A stretch of DNA of 64,000 bases from Ulva prolifera (GCA_023078555.1 CM041199.1:3973315-4037314); one strand, 5' to 3'; numbered from the stretch's first letter, positions 12,259 to 27,300 are shown. Translations and numbers: made by a program. The notes: a model not told the origin generated them from the sequence alone.

Positions 12259-12610
12259 TGTCAGAAAGTCTCTCATCTGCAGGTCAGACGCGCAGTCTCA
12301 GGTCAAGTCAGGCAACCAGCATTCCAAACCTGCTGCGCACAGAGGTAGAACCGAGGAATGCGGGGAAGAATCAGCCTAGGATACAGCTAGTACCGTGAAA
12401 CAGTGATAAGAATGGTTACAGATCTCAGTGTGCATATGATTATATGCACACTAAACACACAAGGTTACGGCGGGAAACCCTCGCGGGATCTCTCTCACTA
12501 CATCGAGACAATCTCGGCTGGCGGCTTACCCCTGCACTGGATCCGCGGATCGTCCGTGCATGGGTGCACCTGTCACCACACTGCTGCCCGTAGGCTCATG
12601 CATTGTGACA
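12259..12610 (-). repeat. Copia 3' LTR (left copy)
   Basis: It runs from TGTCAG to TTGTGACA on the plus strand, 352 bp. It aligns with 18482-18825. The last 200 bases differ at about seven positions, while the first 140 are more diverged and contain indels. Confidence 0.85.
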
Positions 12611-12619
12611 CTCCCCCAT
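12611..12619 (-). promoter_or_regulatory. Copia polypurine tract
   Basis: On the minus strand ATGGGGGAG immediately precedes the 3' LTR, the position and composition expected of the plus-strand priming site. Confidence 0.75.
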
Positions 12620-12627
12620 AAACCCTG

Positions 12628-14289
12628 CTACGTCTCCACTAGCTGGAGTTTATTACGAACTTCTAGCAGAGCAGGTCCGGGCAGCACTTTAGTAAACACA
12701 TCCGCTAACTGATCAACAGTGCCTACCCATGCTACCTTAAGTTCATCCATCTGGACATATTCCCGCACTCGCAAGTGCCGCACACAAATGTGCTTGGATC
12801 TGTCAGTGGACACAGCATTCACAGCCAAGATGTTGGCACTCTTATTGTCACCCCACAGAGTCGGCTTATGTGGTACGAGTTTCAAATCGAGAAGCAATTG
12901 CTTCACCCACATCAACTCGTTGGCTGTTGCACTCATCGCGATGAGTTCAGCCTCCATTGTATCCCCAGCCACTATACTCTGCTTTTTCGAGCGCCAGAGA
13001 ATAGAATTCCCATATACTCGAATAATCACACCAGACACACTTTTCAGATCAGCAGAATTCGCAAAATCTGCACCTGAAAAAGCCTCTAGTAAACACCCAT
13101 GTCCCTCAGAGCCTACAAATTTTATTCCTAAGTTTTTTGTGGACTGCAGGTATCTCAGAACATGTTGCACGGCAGACCAATGTTCCTTCAGACTACTAGA
13201 CATGTGCCGGGCCTGGGCATGTGCCACATAGCTCAGGTCAGGTCGTGTCACTCCTGCAATATACTGGATGCTCCCTACAGCACTCATGAACCTGGAATGC
13301 TCAGCAGCAATGGCTTTCTCCAGGTCAGGATGCTCTTTCGCACTCCTTAGTTGTTGCCGCGGCACTAAGGGAGTGGGAGATTTGCGACAGTCAGACATAC
13401 TGTACTTTTCAAGCAAGTTTCGAATTTTGTTTCGTTGTGTCATGATGATTGTTTTGGCCTTGCGATCACGCATGATCTCTGTGCCAAGTGCCCATGCAAG
13501 TTCACCTACGTCTCTGCCCTCGAATTTCGTGAGAATGATATCGACAAGTTCTTGTAGCCCCGCAGAGCTACTGAAAATGAACAAGTCATCGACCCATAAA
13601 AAAATAAAGCAGCGACCAGATGTTCTAACATACAGTCCGGGATCGCTTTGTGCGCACACGAAACCCATCTCAGCTAAGACCTTTATTAAAGCTTTATGCC
13701 ACTCGCGAGCAGCTTGCTTCAGGCCATACAAGGGTTTGTGCAACCTCCATACATGTGCTGTCCCGTCAGTGGAGAACGGGGGCTGTTCAACGAACACTTC
13801 TTCTTCTAACTCACCATTCAGAAAAGCGCACTGAATGTCTATGTGCCTAATCTCTAAATCTTCCTGAGCAGCAACTGACCGCAACACACGCAGTGTCGCA
13901 TAACTACCAACAGGAGACCAAGTCTCAAAGAAGTCAATCCCTTCTACCTGAGAAAAACCACGCGCTACATATCGTGCCTTATAGCGCTGAATCTCCCCCG
14001 CAGGCCCACGCTTAATCTTAAGCACCCATTTGCCCGAGATAGCCCGTTTGCCCGCAGGCAGATAGCACAACCCGAAGGTTCCGTGCTCACCTAGTGCATC
14101 TACCTCCTCCTGCATGGCACGCAGCCATGCATCCCTGTCACAACTCGCGAGTGCTTCCTTCAAAGAAGGCATATCAGGGTCGGAGGGCTTCTGCTTCCTG
14201 GCGGCAGCTGCTCTGCGCGACCCACGACGCTGAGCATTCTGCTGCTCACCAGACTCCACATGCTGAGGCTTCAGGCTTGCACAGGACAC
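12628..14289 (-). pseudogene. pol: Copia reverse transcriptase and RNase H
   Basis: This is an open frame of about 553 codons. It contains the copia RT blocks (WRLHKPLYGLKQAAREW), a catalytic Asp pair in WVDD rather than the usual YVDD, and RNase H blocks (LWGDNKSANILA, DVFTKVLPG). The reading frame continues upstream of 14289, overlapping the end of the integrase frame by a frame change near 14335. In active copia elements Gag-Pol is normally one frame, so this part is probably no longer translated with the rest. Confidence 0.9.
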
Positions 14290-14345
14290 TCCACAGTCAG
14301 CCGCGGCTGATGTGTCCTGATCGCAAGTTGAAACATCAATAGCAG

Positions 14346-16577
14346 CTACAACTGTCTCACTGCTAGAAAGTCAGAGCCCGCAGGCTCATGCATTTGTACA
14401 GCTGCTACATCCGCAGCCAATGGAACAAGGCGTCTGCGTACAAGGGGATTGATTTTTATGCGAGGCAAGGCGGCTGGAATGGCCCTCACCTCGTCAGGCA
14501 AATCAACCCCAACTGCGGCTGAGGGGTCCGGATCCTCTCCCCCTAATTCGGACCCGGTCTCCACCTCATCTGGCTCATCCTCCCAGAAGGGCCTCGGCGC
14601 CTCAGCTCCTCGCAAGGGCTGAGCAACTGCCCCCGCGCCAGATGCTGAGGCCGCTGCCGAATTACTCCCGGAACGGACCCGCTGAGCCTCCAGATTCTGA
14701 TGAGCCGCAGCTCTTTCATCATCTGAGACGGTGTAATCCATCCGCTGTTCGTCATCGTCGTCATAGATGCCAGGTCTGTCGTCATCCTCCTCCATGTCGT
14801 CATCAGACGCACTGACAGACACTTGAACAGGGAACGCAACTTCTACACCAGGGTCGTGCAACACAGCATTGCGCGTAACAACATACTGCGCAGTGCGGGA
14901 GGGCGTGGCGACAGGGTGATGCACTTCGCCGCGCACACGAGGGGGGACAGGGACGTCAGGGTGAGCAGCAGCTCTAGATGTCGCACGCGTGCGATGCAAA
15001 GCTGCTTTGGCTATTTCCGTTGTTGCCCTAGCAGGGTCACGTCGGATTATCTCCGCAGAGGAGCCAGCTCCAAATCGTGGAGAGTACACAGCAGGACTGG
15101 GCTCAGGGTTGTCCTGCCGGAATGTCATTTCCATGACAGGAACCCTACCATGACCAGGGGGGATGTGAAGCTGGTCACGCAGACGGCGCAACACTCCCCC
15201 ATCATACGTGTGCTCTGCCGCGAAAGGAGGGACATCAGCATCAGTCACACGCTCACCCTCATCGTCCCCCTCGAAGGCAACCGTATAGGAGTTCGCAAAC
15301 TCTTTAGGCTCCCGCTTGTCCACAACGGCGGACGCATCGTACTTGCGTACGTGCCGGATCATCTGATCCGCAGTGCACATGACCTGACGCACAACAAAAA
15401 CCCTACCCCCAGGAACATCCTGGGCGTACACACGCTGCATGCTGGGGCCCAGACCAGCCCCGACCCAGTATGCAGGCACACCCTGGGGGGACAAATTCCG
15501 CAGCTTGTCATCCCTAGGGTATGCATACACCTCAACCTCCCACGGACGCTGCTGCCGCAGCAGATCTTGGAACACCTCAACGGAGGTGTCTCTGAAAAAG
15601 GCCATATAAGGAATGATATCCTTATCACAAGACCGCACTAAAAACTCGTCTAATTCTGTCGTCGCAAGCAACTTGTACTTGCGTTTCTCCTCATCCCTCA
15701 ACTTATCGTGCTCGGCCTTTTTCATGCGCTTTCCCTTTCCCAGGCTTTTCTCAGCTTCGTCAACATCCGCAGACGCGTTGACAGCATGCTGACCTTTCAG
15801 GCCCTTGAGGATGCTCGCCAATTTGTCATGGTACAATGCCGAGGACGGCGTGAGATTGTGACCATGGACAACACTGGCGAGGCATTCGATCCACAGGAAC
15901 AAAGGCAGGCCGCTCGCGAGCAGCACAGCACGGAGTGACTCAAAGGCCACTCCGATCCTCCTCTCGATCATGCCATTACAGCGATGAGCGGCTGTGGGGG
16001 TCAAGCGGTGAGTGATGCCACGACGCTGGAGGTAGAGTTGTAAGGCCGCGACCATGAACTCTCCCCCTTTGTCGGTGTGTAGGATGCGCAGACCCGGTTC
16101 ACCTGGCTTCACCACATTCACCCGAATGCGTTCAATAATATAAGAGATCACGGCCGCAGCCTCACTCTTTTTGCGCAGACCGACCACGAAAGTATAACGG
16201 GTAAAGGCACACATCACAAACAAAACATATTTCACACCACCAATTCCTACTGGAGAGACAGGACCAGCTAAATCGGCGTGCAGTTGCTTACCAGGCCACT
16301 TGGCCTGACCCATGAGCTCACGATCATTGGTAGAGAAGTTACCCGCAGGTACTTTACCAATTCTGCAGCCGTGACACCGATTTCCTAGTGGCTCGGAATC
16401 GACATCCAAATTCAAATGACCATAAAATTCACTGTTGGATTGCATGCGCTTGAGAACCCAATTAGACTGGTGAAAAGACAAGTGTGCAAGAAAAGCAGGT
16501 TCCCGCAAGTATGCATCATGCGGGACCTCAGCACCCCCAGCATTGGGTCGCTGCAGGTCAATGGCCGCGACCGCCAC
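14346..16577 (-). pseudogene. pol: Copia integrase
   Basis: The frame holds the zinc-binding region (HLSFH spacing, then CHGC before RIGKVP) and the DDE core: Asp in HADLAGP, Asp in LHTDKGGEF and Glu in NGMIERR. A long acidic, proline-rich linker follows, as is common before the RT. It shares its frame with Gag-protease but a TGA at 16608-16610 separates them. It ends at 14346, where the RT frame takes over in another register. Confidence 0.9.
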
Positions 16578-16607
16578 ATGATGCCACTGCTGTTGATCCT
16601 CAATAAC

Positions 16608-18179
16608 TCAGGTCGGACTGCTCTGGTTAGACCAGACCACCCCCCTATTGACAGGCGCACCGATGAGAATTGGTTTGGTCTCTACTGCCATTTTAAACGC
16701 AAAGACAGGGTGACCATCCACATCTAGTTCCTGATATTTGACGTCATCCTCTACGTCGGTAGCCATATCACCCAGACCAGGAACATACAACACATTTCTA
16801 CGCGTATCTAGAAACATCTGCTCATGTCTAAGACCCATTGTGCTGAGCAGGTTGTACGGACATTCAGGCGCATAGTAAACACCAGGGATTTCCACATCCA
16901 GCGGATGCTTGTTCCCATGCTTGTCCACATAAGTACCCAGGTTCACCTGAATGGTTCCCCTGCCCATGATAGAAAGCTGCCCTGGTCCCGCGAGATTGGC
17001 AACTTTCTGACACGGACCGTCCTCAGTGAACATTTCGCGATTCCCTACTATATGCATGTCTGACACACTATCGACAATAATGTTCCATGGCAGAGACGCG
17101 TCTGGTTGAGGATACTTGGCAGGCATCTCTATAGTGGAAACATCTTTGGCCGCAGCCTGTTTGCGTTGGGGGCAGTTCGCACGCAAATGTCCCTTCTTCT
17201 TGCAGAAGAAACAGGTCCTGGTCTCCTCGCGAGGAGCCTGGCCGGCCGCGAGAGCGGCGACCACAGGACCATCACCACGGTGCTGCTTGCGCCAGCCATG
17301 GCCTGGTTTGGCCGCGGGCGCCCCAGACCTAGCCTGCAGCTGCCGCTGTTGTTTGAGCAAGTCAGCATGCTCAGTCAAACGTGATATGATCACATGAGGG
17401 GAGGAGTGTTGGACTTCGCCGCGCACAGCGTTGAACTCCTCCCCCACCTCTAACAGTTTCAAACGAAGCCATCGCTGGCCCACATCGGCACCTAGTGCCT
17501 CCAGTTGAGTGTAAACACTCATCACATCACCACAATATGTCGCGACATCTTTATTGTGTTGTGACAAAGAATTGAACCGACTCCACAGTCTGTGGATCTC
17601 GGCTTCAGTGCTAGGCCTATACTTTGCAGTCAAGTAAGACCATGATTCACACAGGTGTGACATGCGATAGACAGTCGTCCTATCCACGTCAGGCAAAGAC
17701 ATCAGGACCTGTGTCCTCGCCCTAGCATGAACACGCTGTTCGTCCGCAGACGGTGCGCGCTGCAACAAATGATCTAACTCAAATTGGCCTAACCTCAAAA
17801 AGACTTGCTGTTCGTATGCAACGAAACTTTCAGTCTTAAAATTCCATTCAGGGAGTTTTCCTTTGGTCAAGTCAGGCTCGCTACGTCCCCGAGATGCACG
17901 CAGCGCTTCGGTCAACGTCTCGAGCGTGATGTATGACTCAGTGTGACCGTCATCGTCAACAACATGAGAGGAAAAAGGCACCTGCTGGCTGCTCTGCCCA
18001 GTATGGGAAGAGGGTCGTGGCCGGACAATTCGTCCGCCCCAGAGCAACATACCCGCGGGCTGTTCTCTGTCAGGGAGCTGCTGGTCAGCGTCCCTGTCGA
18101 CGAGAGGCTGCTGGTCAGCATCGTCACGCCTCTCCTCGCGAGGAGAGTCGGCGTTGGAGTTGGCATTAGAAAAAGACAT
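16608..18179 (-). pseudogene. gag: Copia Gag and protease
   Basis: A 523-codon frame starts at a good ATG (18179). It contains a retroviral zinc knuckle (CFFCKKKGHLRANC, the C-x2-C-x4-H-x4-C pattern) near residue 330. A protease-like block VDSVSDMHIVGNREMF follows; copia proteases normally read D-S-G-A at this point, so the Gly of the catalytic triad is missing. The frame ends with TGA, after which integrase continues in the same frame. Confidence 0.88.
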
Positions 18180-18464
18180 CCTGCATTAGGACAGACGGTT
18201 GTTTGTTGCGCGCAGCAACTAACCGGTGGGATGGCTCGCAAGCCGACAGGTTGAGAAAATAAGCGAACGCGTTCGCTTTTCTTAGCACTGATCATTAAAA
18301 CAAGCTTCTCGAATTGTGTCTAACAACAATATACTACGAGAAAGTTAAATGATGCCTGTGCTTTTGACCGCAGTCTGAGCGCCGGCAGAACAGTGGAATG
18401 CCCGCCGTGTCTGCGCACAGACATTGGCCGACGGCTTCCTGAACAAGACCATAAACATAACGCT

Positions 18465-18481
18465 AACATTCACCGATACCA
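18465..18481 (-). promoter_or_regulatory. Copia primer-binding site
   Basis: On the minus strand TGGTATCGGTGAATGTT directly follows the 5' LTR. TGGTATC matches the 3' end of initiator tRNA-Met, the usual copia primer. This fixes the inner LTR boundary at 18482. Confidence 0.75.
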
Positions 18482-18825
18482 TGTCAGAAACGCTCTTTGT
18501 CAGGTCAGACGCGTAGTCTGTAGTACAGGTCAGGTCAGGGCAGCCAGCATTCCATACCTGCTGCGCACAGAGGTAGAACCGAGGAACTCTTAAGAGGAGT
18601 GCTAGCACCGGGAAACAGTAACAAGAATGGTTACAGATCTCAGTGTGCACATGCCTATATGCACACTGAACACTCAAGGTTACGGCGGGAAACCCTCGCG
18701 GGATCTCTCTCACTACATCGAGACAATCTCGGCTGGCGGCTTACCCCTGCACTGGATCCGCGGATCGTCCGTGCATGGGTGCACCTGTCACCACACTGCT
18801 GCCCGCAGGTTCATGCATTGTGACA
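18482..18825 (-). repeat. Copia 5' LTR (right copy)
   Basis: It is 344 bp from TGTCAGAAA to TTGTGACA and is homologous to 12259-12610. The TGTCA/TGACA ends form a 5-bp inverted repeat. Confidence 0.85.
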
Positions 18826-18934
18826 AGTGTTGGGTTGACGATCGTCGGGCCGGATCATATGACACAATTCCGAATATTCAGGTCTAATCTCAGGGTGGCA
18901 GCCCTGGAAATGCTGCACAGCGGGGCAACACCGG
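18826..18934 (-). mobile_element. hAT-type MITE remnant, reverse orientation
   Basis: It starts agtgttgggt, one base short of the inverted end of the MITE at 4743-4916. Its reverse complement follows that element through tgcagcattt, cagggct, atattcg, aattgt and ggcccga, at roughly four fifths identity by eye. It has only one copy of the body. Its left end is cut exactly by the copia LTR, which suggests the retroelement landed in or recombined at this MITE. Confidence 0.65.
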
Positions 18935-19289
18935 TAGGCAGGCAGGCCAGCATGCCATACGTTCTGCTGAAACAGTTTCATTGGGGTCAGTTACTCGCCC
19001 CCTACATTTTAAAATAAGTAATTACCACAATCAATTAATTCAATATTGTGCCACCTGAGTAGACCAGGCACAATGAGGTGTAGTCACCTGGGTAGCAGTA
19101 CCCGTGGTGCAGTTGCAGCGGGGCCTGAGGTTGCGGTCAAGACCACGCATTTCTGCCCAGTGCAAACGGCCAGCATCGTGCATATGCCAGCGCGAAGCAG
19201 CTGCCTGGAGGCGCCGGCCTGATGCGGGGGCGTGTGCATCCATGCGTGCCCCCCCTAGACACCCTTGGCGATGCCAGAGCTGCCTGCAG

Positions 19290-20965
<1,676 letters not shown>

Positions 20966-23900
20966 CGATCCAGGGGCTGGCTCCCCTGCAACCTAGGCCT
21001 CCACGCGCATGGATCGCGCAGCATCAAATATATGTCCCCCAAGATGGCGCTCGGGAGCGTGCTGTTTGGGGTGGCGTGAGGCGGGACGGGGGGTGGCGTA
21101 CGGACGCAATCGGGCACTTTGCAGTTTGGCTGCCACCCGGGCCGTGTGCCATCTGTGGACCGCGGCGAGAGCGCGCTGCGCACAAGCCGCACGCTGCGCT
21201 CTGCGGTGCCTGGGCGGTGCATGCATGTGACTGCGATCCGCTCTGGTGGAGGCCGGCCAAGCGCGTGGCTGCGAGTGGCAAGGGCACATGACCACGGCTC
21301 GGGAGCGCGGCGTGCATATACGTACATGTGCACAGAGACAAGTGCACTGTCACCGTGGGACGCGGTGAAAGATGACTTTGCGCGTAGCGCACTCGCGTGT
21401 GTGTATGGTCAACGAGGCGTCATGGGCTGAAGGCTGCACTGGCTCCGCCCACGCCGGGCGTGGCTGCAGTTGCAGACAGCGCTCAAGCCGGTCCAGCCGG
21501 CAGCGCTCATGGACATGCTCTGGAGGTGCCCTGTGCCTGCACGGCCGTCGATGATGGCTGCGTATGCACATACGGCGTGCATGTGTGTCATGCGTGCGGG
21601 CAGTTCCTCCGGGGTCACAGGTACCCAGGCAGGGCCGCACGTGCACCGTTGTGCTTGAGTTTCGAGGACAGCGTCGGCGAGGCTGGTAGATCCGACAAGA
21701 CGACATGCAAGGGCACGAACCGCGGTGCTGCCGCCGTCAGCGGATGCAGTGGGGTGGCAGGGTGCCGCTTTGCTTGTGCACACTGGCTGGAGTGCTGGCC
21801 GAGGGCGGTATGTTTCCAAGGGACATGAGGGGTGTCTACAAGTGGGGTGTGTACAAGTGGACGCATGCTGCTGCACAGTGCTGCAGGGTCCTCTCCCAAG
21901 GGCCGGGGCTTGTGTACACCCTCATCAGCGAGAGAGATCTGGCGGATTTCAACCTGGTTTGTTTAGCCCAATTGCCGATGTACATACTTATTTTTCTGTT
22001 ACCCCCTGACTATGCGCACGTTGCTTCTGCTTTTATTGTGTTACAAGGACAAAGCCAGGGAGGCAGGTGGCACCGCAGGGCACAAACGACTCGTTACAAT
22101 GTGACCGTTACATGCACTGCTGGTTGTAGTTACAGAGGCCGGGCACGCAACCGGTGCAAACCCACTCACGTATGCATGGCACCACGCCAAGCACGAGCTC
22201 GCACCACAGCCCTACTGGCAATACCTGTCAAAGATTGAAGCGCACATGTATGCATGTACAGTTGCGTATTCGTTTAGCATGAACGTTCAGCAGGTCCCTG
22301 TGATCTGCCGCAGGGTCAATACTGCTCCAGTACTGCAGCGGTCCCCGTCGTGATTGCGGGTGCACTTGGGTGTGGCAGGTCTGAGATCCTGGAGTCCAGG
22401 ACCTGGACCCAGCAGCTCTGATGAATGGCCCGAGACGTTGGAAATTGATAGCAGCTCTCATCCCAACAAGTGCACCTGGAGGCAGGCACACCCAGCGGCA
22501 CATGTGCTCTCTGCAGAGCTGTGCCTAGTATCTAAGCAGGATGTGAACTCATTCTGCCACAAAAGGTTTGTCTGAAGCGATGACATGGTCCATCGCATAC
22601 TTCAGGTGTATGTATGTCGAGTTATGGGCAGCAGCTGAGATTCAGAGTAGACTCGATATGGCCTGCCAGTCCCCCTGTCGGTTGTACACCACGCCACCCT
22701 CGCTAGCTTGCAGTCTCGACAAAACTTAAAGCAAAAGCATCAGAACAACAGCAGAAACATAAGGCATTCTTATTTTGTCATTGTTATGATGATCATGGCT
22801 TTCGCGGCGAACTTGCGCTGTCATTCAGTGTCGCGGTAGCACTGGACAACTGCTTTACGACTGTACAGCTCGGCATCCCGTCACACTTTTACACAGCAAC
22901 TTCAAACACCCAATTTACCGCATGTATGGCATTAGGATCGATTGGAAGCCTCTTCGTTCCAGCAGGACGGCTTTCGTGCCACGACGCAGCACGCACTGCA
23001 CTTCGGTGATAATTTTGTTTGGAAGCGATAGAATGACCATGCCTGTCCGCAACAGTGAGAACATTGAATAACCTGCTGAAGCACATATCTGTCGCGAGCG
23101 GGGCAGGCCACCGTTGATGCCAGCATCAAAATGCAGGTCACCAGCAGCTGCGTAAAGATGCCATCTCACGCTGCCGTCACTTGCCAACGCGTGATTTTCC
23201 ATACGTCTACACAGTTGTCTATACTTGGTGGAGAGAGCCTCGCGTCGACCCATTCCAACGTTGTTCGTGTGGCGCCAGAAACCACGGTGGCTAAGCACAG
23301 TCTGTTCCACGAGAGACATCAATCAATTCATCCACTTTATGTTGATAGTCCGACATTTGTTTTATAGGAAACGGCTTGTTCCGGGCTACCAGGATGGCAC
23401 AACTGAGGTTCACGGTGCTGTCTTCACAGCCTACAACATCGGACAGCGCGAATCAATCTAAGATATAATTGGCTTAGGTTATTCGCGCTGCGATTCATGT
23501 ATCCTTGATGGTACTGGCTGTTCCTTGTCGAGCACAAAAAGCGCGAGTGTGTGGTTAACTTCATCAACAACCACAAGCACCCTTACGTTGATCAAGATTG
23601 CAGCGCAGTGTATTAGACGATTACTCATTCTTCAGGATATGAGGTTCGAGACTTGCGTGTCGGGCCTCATACCTTGGTGGACAGGTCCACAACGCGATGT
23701 AAGTCTAAGGCGCCACTGTACCTTCACGCATTTTGGCTGCAGAGCCAACTCGTGTCGGCCTATAATGAAGCATAAGGTTTTGTCGTGTTCCTGCTGTTGT
23801 CCTGATGCTCGTGCATGGAGTTTTGTCGAGACTGCGTGCCAGCGACTCGCTGGCAGCGAGAGTGGCGTGGTGTACAACCGTTAGGGAAAATAACATGGGG

Positions 23901-24322
23901 GCCACCCGTGTGTCGGGTGAAGCAGGAGCGGTCTTGCCATCGCGAAAGAGGGTGCAGGTGCATGGTGAAGAAAGTTTTGTTCGGGCTGGATCAGCAGCGG
24001 GCACCTGATGCTGCAGTGGACGCCCTTGAATCTACCAGCCCTCGAACGCAGCCGTGTCAGCTTCGCAGCTAGTGTCACGCACGCCCTGAACCCGCTTCCC
24101 ACCCACCGCGTACAGTCCGGGTGGCGTTGGCTGCACCTTCTAAAATCTTCTCATCACGGCTTACGCCCCTTGAGCGCATCAGGACAGGTCACTGAAACCG
24201 TTGTTCACTGTGTTCCTGCACACTCTGCGGGCGCCTCTACAGTCATGACGAATTTGTAGTCGAAGTTCGAACAATTCTGTCGTGCTTCGTCGGCCGGCAT
24301 CAGAATTCGCTTTGTGACTACA
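20966..24322. other. Gene-poor region between pseudogene B and TM9SF gene C
   Basis: The first kilobase is homologous to the 3' flank of gene A (10034-10790), including the block around tgaaagatgactttgcgcg and cccaagggcc near 21896. The remaining 2.4 kb carries scattered frames under 140 codons (for example 22915-23322 -) with no recognisable domain. The promoter and 5' leader of gene C should lie in the last few hundred bases. Confidence 0.55.
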
Positions 24323-27300
24323 ATGTTGGCTTGTTTACTTGCGGTAGTCTTGTTCGCTAGAGTGAATGGGTCACTTTTCTCTCACGCGGAACGACGCACG
24401 TTTGAACAAGGCGCCACGATCAATGGTATGGACGACGAAGCACGCTCTGCCCAAGTGGATTGAAATATGACGTTGTGAGACCGATACCAGTGTGCATAAT
24501 GACTGCTTTTACGCGTGGCGCGTCGTGTTCCCTGCGCTGCATGCTGCTTCTGACAGACCTATGCCGTGCGGAAGTCAGGCTACCGGGCCCGATATGGCGG
24601 CCGATCTGGAACACGAGAGACTCCTCATCATGTTCTGTTCACGTATCTGCATGCTTGTGCTATGTTATGCACGCCAGTGGCTCTCGGGCCAGGATGCCAC
24701 TGGCCAGGGATGAATGACATCCTCATTTGGCCAGCCAAGCAGTCGTCCTTCATCATTCAGTTCTATGGAATCGTCCTTCAAGCATGTTACAGCCGGGTTG
24801 AGTGCTCCCGGTGCTGTGCAGCTGAGGTCAATTCGTTGACCTCCTTCGAAACTGGTCTGCCATATGAGCCGTACTCACTGCCATTCTGCAAGCCACAGGG
24901 CGGAGTCAAGAAAACAAGTTCCTCGTTCAATGCTGGAAATCTTCTGTCAGGACTCCAGCTATACAACTCTCCCTACCAATTCCATGTGGATGTGCGCCCT
25001 CAGACTTGTCTCTTGTACCATTCCCTGTTGCTTCCAGTGCATCCAAGACTGGGAACATCCCAGCCTTGCCACCAGCCCATCGCCGACGCATGGAACATCC
25101 TGTCCTGATCGAACAGGACTTTGTTTTGTTTTGCTTTCCGAGTCAGCGCGCATCCCCGTTCCTGCGATTCACTGTACTTTTACCAGATGGATGCGTGGCA
25201 CAACGTCAACACCATCACTGCACCGGCTAGGGCCACAGAATGGACTCAGCATACTGTTCATGTGCATGCCTGGTGCGTGAGTGTTGCTCTGGGGTGCCTT
25301 GAGGCAGACAGAGCCATCGAGCAACAGCCCGGGTGGCAGGAATCTCTCAGGCAATGGTGTACGGCAGCACTGCCATGAGGCATACAAGCACCCGCAATGC
25401 TCACTCTGACGTTTGTAACATGCAGGAGCATGAAACGCTGAAGCAGGTATGCCCTGGGGGGTCAGCAGGTCCGCTCACAAAGGAGCAGGCCCAGGTATGC
25501 CACCATGGCCACCGCGCTATCTCTGCACCTGTCGCCAAAGCCGCTGCATACCCCATGTATATCCTTGTTTCTGTTTCAGAACGCAGAAACTGGAACGATC
25601 CCTGACCGTGATGTCTGAACGTATGTCATTCTCCAACACTCCGACGCAGCCATTTTGGCGTCGCAGTACACGTTCTGTCGCGGACTTGCTTGGGATTCTC
25701 AACGTCTGTGTTGCTAAGACATATCTGTGTTGCCCAGACACTCCGCTGCGGCACCAGGCCCAATGCCATGGACGTGTGCCAGAGTTATGATTCTGCTGTG
25801 GGGATCGCAGGCAGCAGATCAGTGCAGGGCCCCGACCATCCTGCACTGCATCCACAGTGCCTCCTGACTCGACACCATGGCTACATGGCATAGAGCCTAC
25901 AGAAACAGACATGCTACATGACACGGAGCCTGCTGTCCCAATAGTGCTGCGTGGCACAGGCGTGGTGACCCACGACTTTTTTTTATCATCAATGGGGGAT
26001 GTCAATGCGCGTGTGGGTTTTGCTAAGCGGTGCTCATGCGGTCAAGGTCTCAGCTCTGTCGTCTGCCTCACCTATGGCTCAACAAACTCTGAACCACGAC
26101 AGGCATTCATCTCGTCTGCGGGCCTGTTCGTGCGACACCTGAGCTCACGAGTGTGCCTGCTGGGCCTAAAACAGGCACCACTGCCAGCTGCAGTGGCCAC
26201 CAGTGAGACACCCCCCTCTGCTGCGATGGCTCTGACCGGGGCGGACTATGCAGGATATCAGAGACAGGATCGATGAGCGGTACAGAGTACGGCTGGTCCT
26301 TGAAGGAATGCCGATCACCGTGTTTGACCTTGAGATGGTGTGTTCTTGACCTTGACGCGGTGTGTTCGCCTGCCTCATTCAACACTGTGCACATCGCTCG
26401 CAGAGTCTAAGTGCCTTTCGATGCGATAAATCGTTATTGCTAGATGGACTCACTAGGATGGCATGAGTTACAAGATTGTGCTAACTACAATGTCTGCTGG
26501 TAACAGAATGAGTACTGCCCGTTCGCCGAGCGAGAGGGCACAGAAGCTTGCACCCGAAGCCTACACCCTAGATAGCACCTCTGCCCTTGCAAAGACATCT
26601 ACCCGCAGCAACGCAGCTCCATGACGGCACGCTTTCCGAATCTCGCATCTCACCCCTGATTCTGGTCACACGACCACGCCATCATGCATTTCATGTTTGC
26701 GCAGCCGTATCCAAGAGGACACCAACAGCTCCCGGTAACAGGGCCATCCCATCCAAGCGCCATACAGCCGCACATACATATGCATGCATAATGGCTGCGT
26801 CTAGGAGAAGACTGCTCCGTGCACGCTTGCCCGCGTCGCTCTGCATATTCAGTGGCGCCTCCTGCGGCTGCGGTGGTGCATGCATGCTACACCATTCACA
26901 TTGACGCAGCCGGAAGGCAACGAGCATCCCCCCGAGAAATGCTGCATGCATGCAGGACGAGACTAATTTGAGACCTGGCTTTGACCTTGGCGCGACGAGC
27001 GGCGAGGACCACATCGTCTTCAACCACCTCGCCTTCAACGTCCTCATCCACAAGGCGCACGACGCGCACGCGAATGCCGTAAAAGACCCCCGGAGAGGGC
27101 CGCAGGTGGGCCCGCGTGGCGTGTGGGAGGTCGTCGGGCTGGAGGTGATGCCCTGCAGCATCCAGCGCGCCTCGGGGGAACCCCTGGAGCAGATCCCGTG
27201 CAAGCCGTGGGGGTCGCGCCACAACCCACCGCCACAGGTGGTCCTCTGCCTCTGCTGTGTGTGCGGCCGCCGGCGGCACCTCGTGGACACTCCTTTGCGC

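Larger units (their letters stand above)
12259..18825 (-). mobile_element. Ty1/copia LTR retrotransposon, full length but mutated
   Basis: The 6.57-kb element is transcribed on the minus strand with Gag-protease, then integrase, then reverse transcriptase-RNase H, which is the copia order. Both LTRs are bounded by TGTCA and TGACA. A primer-binding site abuts the right LTR and a purine tract abuts the left one. Three lesions argue it is dead: an in-frame TGA between protease and integrase, a frame change between integrase and RT, and a lost Gly in the protease motif. The LTRs differ by several substitutions and indels. The 5 bp outside the left LTR (gaccc) and the right LTR (agtgt) do not match, so no target duplication is visible. 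Confidence 0.92.
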
